Shown here: positions 14,879 to 22,700 of the stretch, piece by piece | Layout: each line of letters begins with the position of its first letter | How positions within the stretch are numbered: position 1 is the stretch's first letter | Source of the DNA: Candidatus Omnitrophota bacterium | Lineage (GTDB): Bacteria; Omnitrophota; Gorgyraeia; Aquiviventales; Aquiviventaceae | Reading direction: 5' to 3' | NCBI GenBank assembly: GCA_030697665.1 | Contig: JAUYPJ010000140.1 | Span: 1-35,132 of the forward strand | DNA length: 35,132 nucleotides | Translations under genes and position numbers: made by a program | Notes under the pieces: model-generated | Told to the model about the DNA's origin: nothing | The model's database searches: none | The model's input: only the letters and a program-made list of their open reading frames with translations

Positions 14879-16135
14879 AATCGATCCCCATCATTGGAGG
14901 AAGCGCAGCGCTATCTGGTGGGTGGGGTCAACAGCCCGGTCCGGTCGTTCCGCCAGATCGGCGCAGAGCCGCTGATGCTGGTTCGGGCCCAGGGAGCCGA
15001 GGCGCATGACGCGGCGGGAGGGACGTGGCTTGATTTCATCATGGGCTGGGGCAGCCTGATCCTCGGGCATCGCCATCCAGCCGTCACCCGCGCCCTTCGC
15101 CAGGCCCTGCCCTCCGGGACCCTCATGGGATTGACCCATCCGGCTGAAGTGGAGCTGGCGCGGCTCATCACAGAGGCGGTGCCGTCGGTTGAGCAGGTCC
15201 GCTTCACGGTGTCCGGCACCGAAGCCTGCATGACCGCTATCCGGCTGGCGCGAGCGCAGACGGGGCGCACGACGATCCTGACGGTTGACGGCTGCTACCA
15301 CGGACACAGCGACAGCCTCATGGCCCGCAAGAGTGCCGGCATCCCTGAGGCGCTGGCCCAGGACACCATGACCGTACCGTGGAGCGATCTTGAAGCCTTA
15401 GAGGGGGTCATGCGACGGTTGGGGGATGCGTTGGCCTGCGTCGTCATCGAGCCGGTCGCCGCGAACATGGGGGTCGTGACGCCGGCGCCAGGTTATCTTG
15501 CGCGCCTTCGGGAGCTCACGCGCCGTCATGGCGTCCTCTTGATCTTCGACGAGGTGGTGACGGGATTCCGCCTCGGGCTCGGAAGCGCCCAGGGACGCTA
15601 CGGGGTCACTCCGGATCTGACGATCTTCGGGAAGATCATCGGAGGGGGGCTGCCGATCGGCGTGGTCGGAGGGCCCAGGCGGCTGATGCAACGGCTGGCT
15701 CCGGAAGGCGAGGTGTTCCATGGGGGGACGTTTGCCGGGCATCCGCTCAGCATGATCGCCGGCATCTCCACGTTGAAGGAGCTGAGCGCCCATCCACCCT
15801 ACGAGCGCCTGGAGCGCGTGACTGAACGGCTGGTGGGCGGCCTGTCGGAAGCCGCGAGCCGCTTCGGGGTGAGCATCCAGATCAATTGGGCGGGATCCAT
15901 GTTGACCGTCTTCTTCGCCGAGACCCCTGTGCGGAACTTCGCCGAGGTCCAGGCCAGCCATCGGCAGCGCTTCGCCCAGTGGGCGCACGCCCTTCGCCTG
16001 CAGGGCATCCTCATTCCCCCGTCACCCTTCGAAGCGCTGTTTCTATCGAGCGCGCACACGCCGGCGCACGTGGATCGGTTCATCAGCGCTGCCTGTGAGG
16101 CCTTCCGCGCCATGTCCTCACGGAATCACCGGTGA
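14837..16135 (+). CDS. hemL: Glutamate-1-semialdehyde 2,1-aminomutase
   Basis: HemL converts glutamate-1-semialdehyde (product of HemA) to 5-aminolevulinate. The 432-residue PLP enzyme has YLVGGVNSPVRSF, FTVSGTEACMTAIRLAR (124-140), GCYHGHSDS (152-160), LLIFDEVVTGFR (234-245) and the PLP lysine Lys266 in FGKIIGGGLPIG. The ATG at 14837 is preferred; an open frame back to 14672 overlaps hemB and is not gene-like. The first 15 residues (MTKIRNPKSE...) are encoded by period-7 repeat and are absent from typical HemL, which begins near the SLEEAQRYLVGG segment. Confidence 0.93.
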   Translation: MTKIRNPKSEIRNPNRSPSLEEAQRYLVGGVNSPVRSFRQIGAEPLMLVRAQGAEAHDAAGGTWLDFIMGWGSLILGHRHPAVTRALRQALPSGTLMGLTHPAEVELARLITEAVPSVEQVRFTVSGTEACMTAIRLARAQTGRTTILTVDGCYHGHSDSLMARKSAGIPEALAQDTMTVPWSDLEALEGVMRRLGDALACVVIEPVAANMGVVTPAPGYLARLRELTRRHGVLLIFDEVVTGFRLGLGSAQGRYGVTPDLTIFGKIIGGGLPIGVVGGPRRLMQRLAPEGEVFHGGTFAGHPLSMIAGISTLKELSAHPPYERLERVTERLVGGLSEAASRFGVSIQINWAGSMLTVFFAETPVRNFAEVQASHRQRFAQWAHALRLQGILIPPSPFEALFLSSAHTPAHVDRFISAACEAFRAMSSRNHR

Positions 16136-16140
16136 GTGAC

Positions 16141-16809
16141 ATGGCACGCACAAACCATCGTTCCAACAGCCGCGCGGCGGCGTCCCAGGTGGCGTCTGAA
16201 GCGTGCGTGGCGCGTCTCTCCCTCTACGTGCGCGAGCTGGCGCGTCTTGAGACGCAGCGCGTGGGGTACGTGTCCTCCAGGCGCCTGGCCCAGCAGTTGG
16301 GGTTGACCGATGCCCAGGTCCGCCGCGACCTCAGCTACTTTGGGCAGTTCGGAACCAGCGGGCTGGGCTACGAGGTCCAGCGCCTGCATGAGCGGCTGAC
16401 CTCGATCCTCGGCATGGCGGATCGCACCTGGAACGTCGCGCTGGCCGGCGTCGGCAACCTGGGGTCGGCCCTGCTGGCCTATCGGGGGTTTCAGGAGCGC
16501 GGGTTTCTCTTTCGGGTGGCGGTGGACGCGGATCCGCAGAAGGTGGGGCGGCTCGTCCAAGGCGTCGAGGTGGCGGCTGTGCAGCGCCTCACCGAGCTGG
16601 TCAGGCGGAATCACATCCATATCGGACTGATCGCCGTGCCGGTCGCGTCGGCTCAGGAGGTCTGCGACCAGCTCGTCGCGGGCGGGGTGCGCGCCATCGT
16701 CAATTTTGCCCCGGCGCGCCTTGAGGTGCCTTCCTCGGTGCGGCTGCGGGCGGTGGACTTGGCGATCGAGCTGGAGAGCCTGGCGTTCTATCTCGCGCGC
16801 AACCAGTGA
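16141..16809 (+). CDS. rex: Redox-sensing transcriptional repressor Rex
   Basis: Rex senses the NADH/NAD+ ratio and represses respiratory and fermentative genes when NADH is low. The 222-residue protein has an N-terminal winged helix (LSLYVRELARLE, VSSRRLAQQLGLTDAQVRRDLSYFGQFG) and a Rossmann domain with the NAD motif VALAGVGNLGSALL near residues 98-111. It is encoded directly after the tetrapyrrole genes and before quinone and Rieske genes, fitting a role in respiratory control. ATG 16141 is chosen; a GTG at 16132 overlapping the hemL stop is possible. I found no clear Rex operator (TTGTGA...TCACAA) in the window. Confidence 0.93.
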   Translation: MARTNHRSNSRAAASQVASEACVARLSLYVRELARLETQRVGYVSSRRLAQQLGLTDAQVRRDLSYFGQFGTSGLGYEVQRLHERLTSILGMADRTWNVALAGVGNLGSALLAYRGFQERGFLFRVAVDADPQKVGRLVQGVEVAAVQRLTELVRRNHIHIGLIAVPVASAQEVCDQLVAGGVRAIVNFAPARLEVPSSVRLRAVDLAIELESLAFYLARNQ

Positions 16810-16813
16810 TGGT

Positions 16814-16892
16814 CCTCCCACCTGTTGGAGATTGGCGCAGCCGATCTGGATCGCGGAGCGATCCGGCCTCCGGCCAACCAACAGGTGGGGGG
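16814..16892. repeat. Cloverleaf palindromic element, copy 1
   Basis: The outer stem CCCACCTGTTGG (16817-16828) pairs perfectly with CCAACAGGTGGG (16878-16889) and extends with GC/GU pairs to 16814/16892. Three hairpins lie inside: GATTGGC/GCCGATC around GCA, GGATCG/CGATCC around CGGAG, and GGCC/GGCC around TCC. The right strand ends in AGGTGGGGGG, just before the GTG I take as the ubiE start, so the element appears to supply its ribosome-binding site. Copy 2 is at 33660-33740. Confidence 0.85.
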
Positions 16893-17723
16893 GTGGCCCT
16901 CCAGGATGGCGAGAAACGGTCGTTCGTCCAGCGCCTGTTTACGTCCATCGCGCCGCGCTACGACCGCTTCAACCGGCTGGCCAGCTGCGGCCTGGATCAG
17001 CGGTGGCGGTCGGAGGCGATCCGCCTCGGCGACGTCCGGCCGGGTCAGCGCGTGCTCGATGTGTGCGCCGGGACGGGGGATCTGGCGATCTTGTGCGCCC
17101 GGCGTCAAGAGGGACAGGGGATCGTCGTGGGGATGGATCTGAACGCACAGATGCTGAGCTGGGCGCGGCGAAAACAGCGCCAGCAGCGACCCTTCGACGC
17201 GGCCCACGGCCTCCGGCCGTGGGCCCTTGCTCAGGGTCGTCCTGAGCGAGGCGAAGCCGAGTCGAAGGACGACGAAGTGGGTGCCACGGGCTCTGCCCGT
17301 GGGGACCCACATCTGGACGTCGCCTGGCTGTTGGGCGACGCGGAAGCGCTGCCGTTTGCGGAGGCGACCTTCGATCGGGTGACGATCGGCTTCTCGACGC
17401 GCAACCTCAGCGACCTGACGGGCGGGCTGCGGGAAATGGTCCGGGTCTTGCGCCCGAACGGCCGGCTGATCATCCTGGAGACGGGACGACCCAGCCACCC
17501 GCTAATGTGGATGGGCTACCAGCTCTTCCTGTGGACGTTCGTGCGGGCCATGGGGCTTATGGTGACGGGCCAGCTCTGGCCGTTCACGTACTTCGCCAGG
17601 TCGGTCCGGGCCTTCTTGACGCCGCAGCAGCTGACCGAGCGCTTGCAGCGCCTGGCCACCCAGGTCCAATACGTGCCGCTCTCCCATGGGCTGGCGAGCC
17701 TGTTTCTCGCCACCAAGAGCTGA
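16893..17723 (+). CDS. UbiE/MenG-type quinone C-methyltransferase with insertion
   Basis: A SAM-dependent methyltransferase of ubiquinone or menaquinone synthesis. From GTG 16893 it has 276 residues. FTSIAPRYDRFNRLASCGLDQRWR at the start (two typical UbiE segments), VLDVCAGTGDLAI near residue 55, the LGDAEALPFAEATFDRVTIGF segment and NLSDLTGGLREMVRVLRPNGRL are typical. About 40 residues between the SAM site and LGDAEALPF are foreign, encoded by palindromic repeats (17201-17309). An open frame continues back to 16806 through the cloverleaf element; I reject that extension as repeat-derived, though ATG 16809 cannot be excluded. The stop overlaps the next ATG (TGATG). Confidence 0.85.
   Translation: MALQDGEKRSFVQRLFTSIAPRYDRFNRLASCGLDQRWRSEAIRLGDVRPGQRVLDVCAGTGDLAILCARRQEGQGIVVGMDLNAQMLSWARRKQRQQRPFDAAHGLRPWALAQGRPERGEAESKDDEVGATGSARGDPHLDVAWLLGDAEALPFAEATFDRVTIGFSTRNLSDLTGGLREMVRVLRPNGRLIILETGRPSHPLMWMGYQLFLWTFVRAMGLMVTGQLWPFTYFARSVRAFLTPQQLTERLQRLATQVQYVPLSHGLASLFLATKS
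17201..17309. repeat. Tandem palindromes inside the ubiE/menG gene
   Basis: Three hairpins follow one another: an 11-bp perfect stem at 17201-17211/17215-17225 around TCC; GCTCAGG/CCTGAGC (17229-17235/17241-17247); and a stem at 17284-17291/17295-17302 (CCACGGGC/GCCCGTGG around TCT) extended by TGGGT/ACCCA at 17278-17282/17305-17309. The reading frame stays open through all of it and encodes residues that do not fit the methyltransferase fold. Confidence 0.75.
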
Positions 17724-18769
17724 TGGCCATCGCGGTGGGGCAGGACAAACACCTCAAGGGCAAGGGGCGGGGCGCCGAGCGCTCGCTGCTGGATGAGGCC
17801 CTGCGCCCCATCAAGTGGGAGCTGGAAGCGGTGACGGCACGGATCCTGTCGCAGGTGGCGGATCCCATCGCGCAGACCGTCGTCTACTTGATTACGGCGG
17901 GAGGCAAACGCTTGCGGCCAGGGCTGGTGCTGCTGGCGGGCGCGGTGGGGCGCGCGCCCAACCGGCGCGCCTTGATCGACACGGCGACCGCCGTGGAGCT
18001 GATCCACACCGCCACCCTGATCCATGACGACATCATCGATCGCTCGCCGCTTCGCCGGGCCCAGCCGGCCTTCCACCATCGATGGGGCACGGAGCGGGCC
18101 GTCCTGATGGGCGACTACCTCTACGCGACCGCCTTCACCCTGCTGGCCCGGATGCGCTCGCCCTACGTCATGCGCGTCATGGCGGACGTGTGCCGGCAGC
18201 TCTGCCGGGGCGAGCTGAGGGAGGTGGAGGTGCGCTATCGCCTCGACCTGACCGAGGGGGAGTATCTCGAAATCATCCGCGACAAGACCGCGTCGTTGAT
18301 GGGCGGCTGTTGCCGGAGCGGCGCGTACCTGGGCGGGTGCGAGCCCGCCATGATCGAGCGGCTGACGGAGTTCGGGTTGAACATCGGCCTGGCGTTCCAG
18401 ATCATCGACGACTGTCTCGATCTGGTGGGGGATGCGCAACGCCTGGGCAAGGCGATCCTCTCCGACCTGGACAAAGGCGCGTTGTCGCTGCCGATGATCT
18501 ACCTGACGCAGATGCTGCCGGCCCGGATGCGCGACCGACTCTTCGCGCCGCTGCGCCGCGCCGCGACAACGGGCGTGCGGGTGACGGATCGGGCGTTCTT
18601 CGCCCGCGTCGCCCAGGCTGCGGCGTCCTCCGGGGCCATCGCCAAAGCCCAGGAGCGGGCGCGGGAATGCATCCGTCTGGCCCGGCACGCGCTCGACGAC
18701 ATCCCGATGAACGGGCTTGCAGGTGCCTACCAACGGTTAGCCGAATACGCCGTCGTGCGGAGGAGCTGA
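17723..18769 (+). CDS. Polyprenyl diphosphate synthase
   Basis: A trans-isoprenyl diphosphate synthase, 349 residues from ATG 17723, making the long side chain of the quinone or an undecaprenyl-like precursor. It has GGKRLRPGLVLLAG (60-73), the first Asp-rich motif LIHDDIIDRS (99-108) and the second FQIIDDCLDLVGD (225-237). The coupling to the UbiE/MenG gene by TGATG suggests a quinone tail enzyme (HepT/IspB type); chain length cannot be read from the sequence. An in-frame extension to 17507 lies inside the methyltransferase gene and is rejected. Confidence 0.92.
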   Translation: MAIAVGQDKHLKGKGRGAERSLLDEALRPIKWELEAVTARILSQVADPIAQTVVYLITAGGKRLRPGLVLLAGAVGRAPNRRALIDTATAVELIHTATLIHDDIIDRSPLRRAQPAFHHRWGTERAVLMGDYLYATAFTLLARMRSPYVMRVMADVCRQLCRGELREVEVRYRLDLTEGEYLEIIRDKTASLMGGCCRSGAYLGGCEPAMIERLTEFGLNIGLAFQIIDDCLDLVGDAQRLGKAILSDLDKGALSLPMIYLTQMLPARMRDRLFAPLRRAATTGVRVTDRAFFARVAQAAASSGAIAKAQERARECIRLARHALDDIPMNGLAGAYQRLAEYAVVRRS

Positions 18770-18771
18770 GC

Positions 18772-18951
18772 ATGCGACTCGGATGGGCTGAACTGCTGAT
18801 CATCTTCACGATCGTCTTGTTGATCGTCGGCGCGCGCCGGCTCCCGGAGGTCGGCCGCTCCTTGGGCCAGGCGATCCGCGAGTTCCAGCGTGCGCTGCGC
18901 CGGCGCTCAGATTCAGATGACGATCATCAGGACCCAAGGCCCCCACGCTGA
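18772..18951 (+). CDS. tatA: Twin-arginine translocase subunit TatA/TatE
   Basis: A 59-residue protein with one N-terminal membrane helix ([24 protein letters not shown]), the hinge with the family's LPE, an amphipathic helix ([17 protein letters not shown]) and a polar tail. This is the TatA architecture, pore-forming component of the Sec-independent export pathway. It starts 2 nt after the prenyltransferase stop and ends 4 nt before the Rieske gene, whose product is a typical Tat substrate. Confidence 0.9.
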   Translation: MRLGWAELLIIFTIVLLIVGARRLPEVGRSLGQAIREFQRALRRRSDSDDDHQDPRPPR

Positions 18952-18955
18952 GCTG

Positions 18956-19531
18956 ATGGAACAGACGCCAAGCCCCACAGCCCCCGCGCCTGCCGTGGCT
19001 TCGGCTGAGCCTGCCCATCCACGGGATCTCTGGCAGTGGAGTGAAGAGCGCTTTGGGCGCCGGCAGTTCTTGCTGCGGGCCGGCTGGGCGTTCTTCTGGG
19101 TGTTCCTGGGCGGGTGGCTGCTCTCGAATCTGCGCTACCTCTTTCCCAACGTGCTCTATGAGCCGACCCTGTCGTTCAAGGCGGGCCGCCCCGAAGACTA
19201 CCCCGTGGGGATCAGCGAGAAGTGGAAGAAGAGCCAACGGGCCTGGGTGGTGCGGACGGAGCGCGGCTTCTACTGCTTCTGGGCCCGGTGCACGCACCTG
19301 GGATGCACCCCCAACTGGTTCGATGCGGAAGGCCGGTTCAAGTGTCCCTGCCACGGGTCGAACTTCAACAAGGACGGCGACGTGATTGCGGGTCCCGCCC
19401 CGAAGCCGCTATGGCGCTGCGCCATCCGGCTGGCCGATGACGGGCAGCTCCTGATCGACAAGGCGCGCCTGGAGAATCGTCCCGGGCCGAGAGAGCAGGG
19501 CGACTTCTTCCTGCCGCGCCAGACGGCCTGA
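18956..19531 (+). CDS. Rieske iron-sulfur subunit of a cytochrome bc complex
   Basis: A 191-residue protein with a twin-arginine-like N-terminus ([19 protein letters not shown], residues 32-50) that would serve as Tat signal anchor, and a C-terminal Rieske fold. The 2Fe-2S ligands are Cys112 and His114 (CTHLGC) and Cys130 and His133 (CPCHGS); Cys117 and Cys132 can form the usual disulfide. It passes electrons from quinol to cytochrome c. The partner subunits (27916 and 29729) are separated by the inserted island, whereas such genes are normally adjacent. ATG 18956 is chosen over an upstream in-frame start inside tatA. Confidence 0.92.
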   Translation: MEQTPSPTAPAPAVASAEPAHPRDLWQWSEERFGRRQFLLRAGWAFFWVFLGGWLLSNLRYLFPNVLYEPTLSFKAGRPEDYPVGISEKWKKSQRAWVVRTERGFYCFWARCTHLGCTPNWFDAEGRFKCPCHGSNFNKDGDVIAGPAPKPLWRCAIRLADDGQLLIDKARLENRPGPREQGDFFLPRQTA

Positions 19532-19743
19532 TCCTCCGGTCTCTTGGACGACGAGTGACGTGCGGCGCCTCGAAATGCGGAAATGCAGAGACACCGTCCT
19601 GATTATCGCAAAGCCTCGGTGGGGAAATCAGTTCGCGTCCCCGTATTGCCCTCATCTGACCGAGATAAGGAATTCTTAGGGGACGTAGGAACAGGACAAC
19701 ACGTCCTTTTCGAACCCGATACAGCTTTCCACATGAGCGACCA
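19532..19743 (+). other. Left edge of the island, non-coding
   Basis: These 212 nt after the Rieske stop encode nothing I can support. A short degenerate repeat (GAAATGC, GGAAATGC near 19574-19590) is visible. Sequence becomes more A+T-rich from about 19590. No convincing promoter, terminator or attachment site is seen. Confidence 0.4.
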
Positions 19744-22700
19744 ATGATACGCGAACGGTTGACCAAGCTATTTGAGTTCCTCAAGGCCTACACAGACCTT
19801 CGCTATCCGCCGGTTCGGGACATTGCTCAGCAGCCGCACTCCCTCTGGCTGAAGGACCTGCCCCCCCATGCTTCCGTCGAACTGTTTCGAGATGCGAGCA
19901 AACCTAATGATGAGGTTGAAGATAACGGCATCGTTCTGCGTTTGACGCGTCCGGTTATCACGAAGTGCCCACCACCGCCTGCCGCATTGTCCGAATGGCT
20001 CAAACCAGGTTGGCAGGAACTTTCTGGTAAGGCGGAAGTCCAGCCGACTCGCAATGTCATTGGCAGAGATGGCAAGACGCTCATTGAGCGGTTTGATGCG
20101 GACTCCCGACGTCCTTTGCTCCTCCGCGTGTGGCAGCAACAACGCGAGCAATGGGTGACGAACGAGCGTCCAGCCCGACAGTCGATGGCTCTCTTCCAAA
20201 CCGTTTACGAGTGGTATGGCGTTCAGGAGCGGGAAGGTGAGAGGATTGAGTTGCTGGTTGGCGACGGCCTCTTGCGTTGTCCCGATGTTAGTGGCGAGTT
20301 TCACCATCCCGTCCTTCTGCAAAAGCTGGAATTGGAATTCTACCCGGAAAAACGGCAGCCGCAGTTTGTTTTCAGAAAACGAGAACAACCACCAGAACTT
20401 TACATGGAGTTTCTCCGCGTCCTCCCCGGAGTGAACAGTCAACAGCTTGCCCGTTGCGCGGACGAAATGAAGAAAGCGGAATTTGCTCCTCTTGGAGCCA
20501 GTGACACCGATGGTTTTCTTCGCCGGCTCATCCAAGGACTCTTCCCGGCTGGCGGCACGGCGGTTGAGAACGATCAGGCACTCGCAAGAAAACGTTCGGA
20601 CTCATTGTCGCAGTCTGAATTATCTCTCTTCAATCAGCCGAGCGCTACGCCAGAGCAAAGCGCCCCGATCATGATGCGCCAGCCGGTAATTTTCATGCGA
20701 GCGCGGCGAACTGGCCCAGGCAACGTCTTCGACCTGGTGTTGGAGGACATTGCGAGCCGTGAGGTTTTCCCTCCTTCGTTGCTGCAAATCCTCGGACTGG
20801 AGGCGAGCACTGTCAGCCAAGCCGAATCTCATGGCAGTGGGCTTTCCATCGGGAATGAGGATGACGACGTTCTGTTGAGCAAGCCCGCCAATCGTGAGCA
20901 GCTTGAAATCGCCAAGCAACTGGCGCGTAGAGATTGTGTGCTCGTGCAAGGCCCCCCCGGCACAGGCAAGACACACACCATTGCGAACCTGCTCGGCCAC
21001 TTGCTGGCACAAGGGAAGCGTGTGCTCGTCACTGCCCATACGCCCAAGGCACTGCGTGTGCTCAGGGGAAAAGTTGTCGAGGCGCTTCAGCCGCTTTGCA
21101 TCAGCGTTCTTCACAATGACAAACAGAGCCAGGAGGAGCTTCAGGCGTCCGTGCGGAAGATTCACGTTCGACTGAGCGAAGACGACCGTCTCCTCGAACG
21201 AGACGCGCAGCGTTTAAGCGGGGAGCGAAAGCGCATCCTCGAAGCGTTGCGCGACGCGCGTCAGCGGCTTCTTGACGCCAGACAAGATGAAATTCGCGAT
21301 GTCGTTTTCGGCGGAAAACCTACGCGGCCCATTGACGCGGCCAAGCGAGTGAAGCAAGGCGTCGACAGGGATGACTGGATTCCCAGCCCGGTGAACCTTG
21401 GCGAATCATTGCCTCTTTCCCATGCGGAGGTCGTGGGCCTCTACCAAACCAATGCTCGTGTTTTTCTCGCCGACGAGCGTGAACTTGGAGGCAGCCGTCC
21501 GGAACTGAACGCATTGCCGACGCCTAACGAATTTCGACTTGCCGTTGATGAGATGGCTGCGCTGGCGAGCCAAAACCTTCGGCTGCGCGAGGAGCTTTGG
21601 GATGCCGCGCTCGAACCGGATGAGTTAGCCGAGTTTGACCAGATGATGGAGTTGGCAACCAAGACCATTGAATTCCTTCGCGACAGTAAGCCGTGGCAAC
21701 TGGAAGCCATTCAATCTGGACGTGACGATGAGCAGGCTCGGCGCGTTTGGGAGTCACTGGCGGAACTGATTGAGGCGACTTGGAGCGAGGCGAATAAGTG
21801 TCATGCGCTGGTCATTGAGTACGGCCCGGACGTTTCCGACACACGCCCTCTGCATGAGTTATTACCGCTGGTTGAGGAAATCATTCAACACGCCCAAGCT
21901 GGCAACTCATTTGGTCTGATTACCAAGCTGACGAAACGTCATTGGTTTGAGTTCAAAGAAAAGGTCCAAGTCGGAGGCCGCGCTTTGCAGTTGAACGACT
22001 CGACTCATTTGCAGGCAGTCCGGGCGCTTCTGCGTATGCGACAGATCCGCTCCGAGTTGATCGAACGGTGGGAACGCCAGATGGCTTGCCAAGGTGGCCT
22101 CGCCGGTTCCGAACTTGGCGAACGACCGGAGCAGGTCTGCAAACAGTTCGTGCCCCAAATTAAAGACTGTTTAAAATGGCACGCTTCCACCTGGCAATCG
22201 CTGGAAGGTGAATTCCAACGCCTTGGCTTTCGATGGTCCGCCTTTCTGGACTCCACTACACCGGAAGCAGGAAATAACGCGGAACTTCGTCGAATTCGCC
22301 GCGCGGTTCTTGGCGACCTTGGACCGATTCTGCAGTCGCGGAGCGGCTGGCTGCGACACAAGCGGCTGCTGGCAACATTGCGTGCTTGGTACGAGCAGTT
22401 GCCCGAAGCAGACCGGCCTGAAGCGCAAGCGACACAGCGATTGCGACAAGCTTTACGCGATGCCTCGCCATTGGCCTATCAATCCGCATACGAAGAATTG
22501 GTGCGACTGAAGAACCTGGAACAAGACCTGACTCGACGGCATGAACTCCTGAACCGGCTCAGCCGCTCGGCGCCGGCTTGGGCGTCAGCGATTGAGAATC
22601 GGCTGGAAGAACACAGCGAGTCGCTTCCGCCGGGCGACCCGAACTCCGCTTGGGAATGGAGGCAGCTTCATGACGAACTGGAGAAACGGGCGAGTGTGTC

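Noticed and set aside
17507-17722. N-terminal extension of the prenyltransferase
   Set aside because: It reads the methyltransferase gene in another frame; TGATG at 17721-17725 marks the real start.
18082-18951. 289-codon open frame overlapping the prenyltransferase and tatA
   Set aside because: Only its last 59 codons are real (TatA from ATG 18772); the rest is an out-of-frame reading of the prenyltransferase gene.
16100-19000. Rex operator near rex or the respiratory genes
   Set aside because: No TTGTGA-n-TCACAA-like palindrome was found on reading the intergenic stretches.
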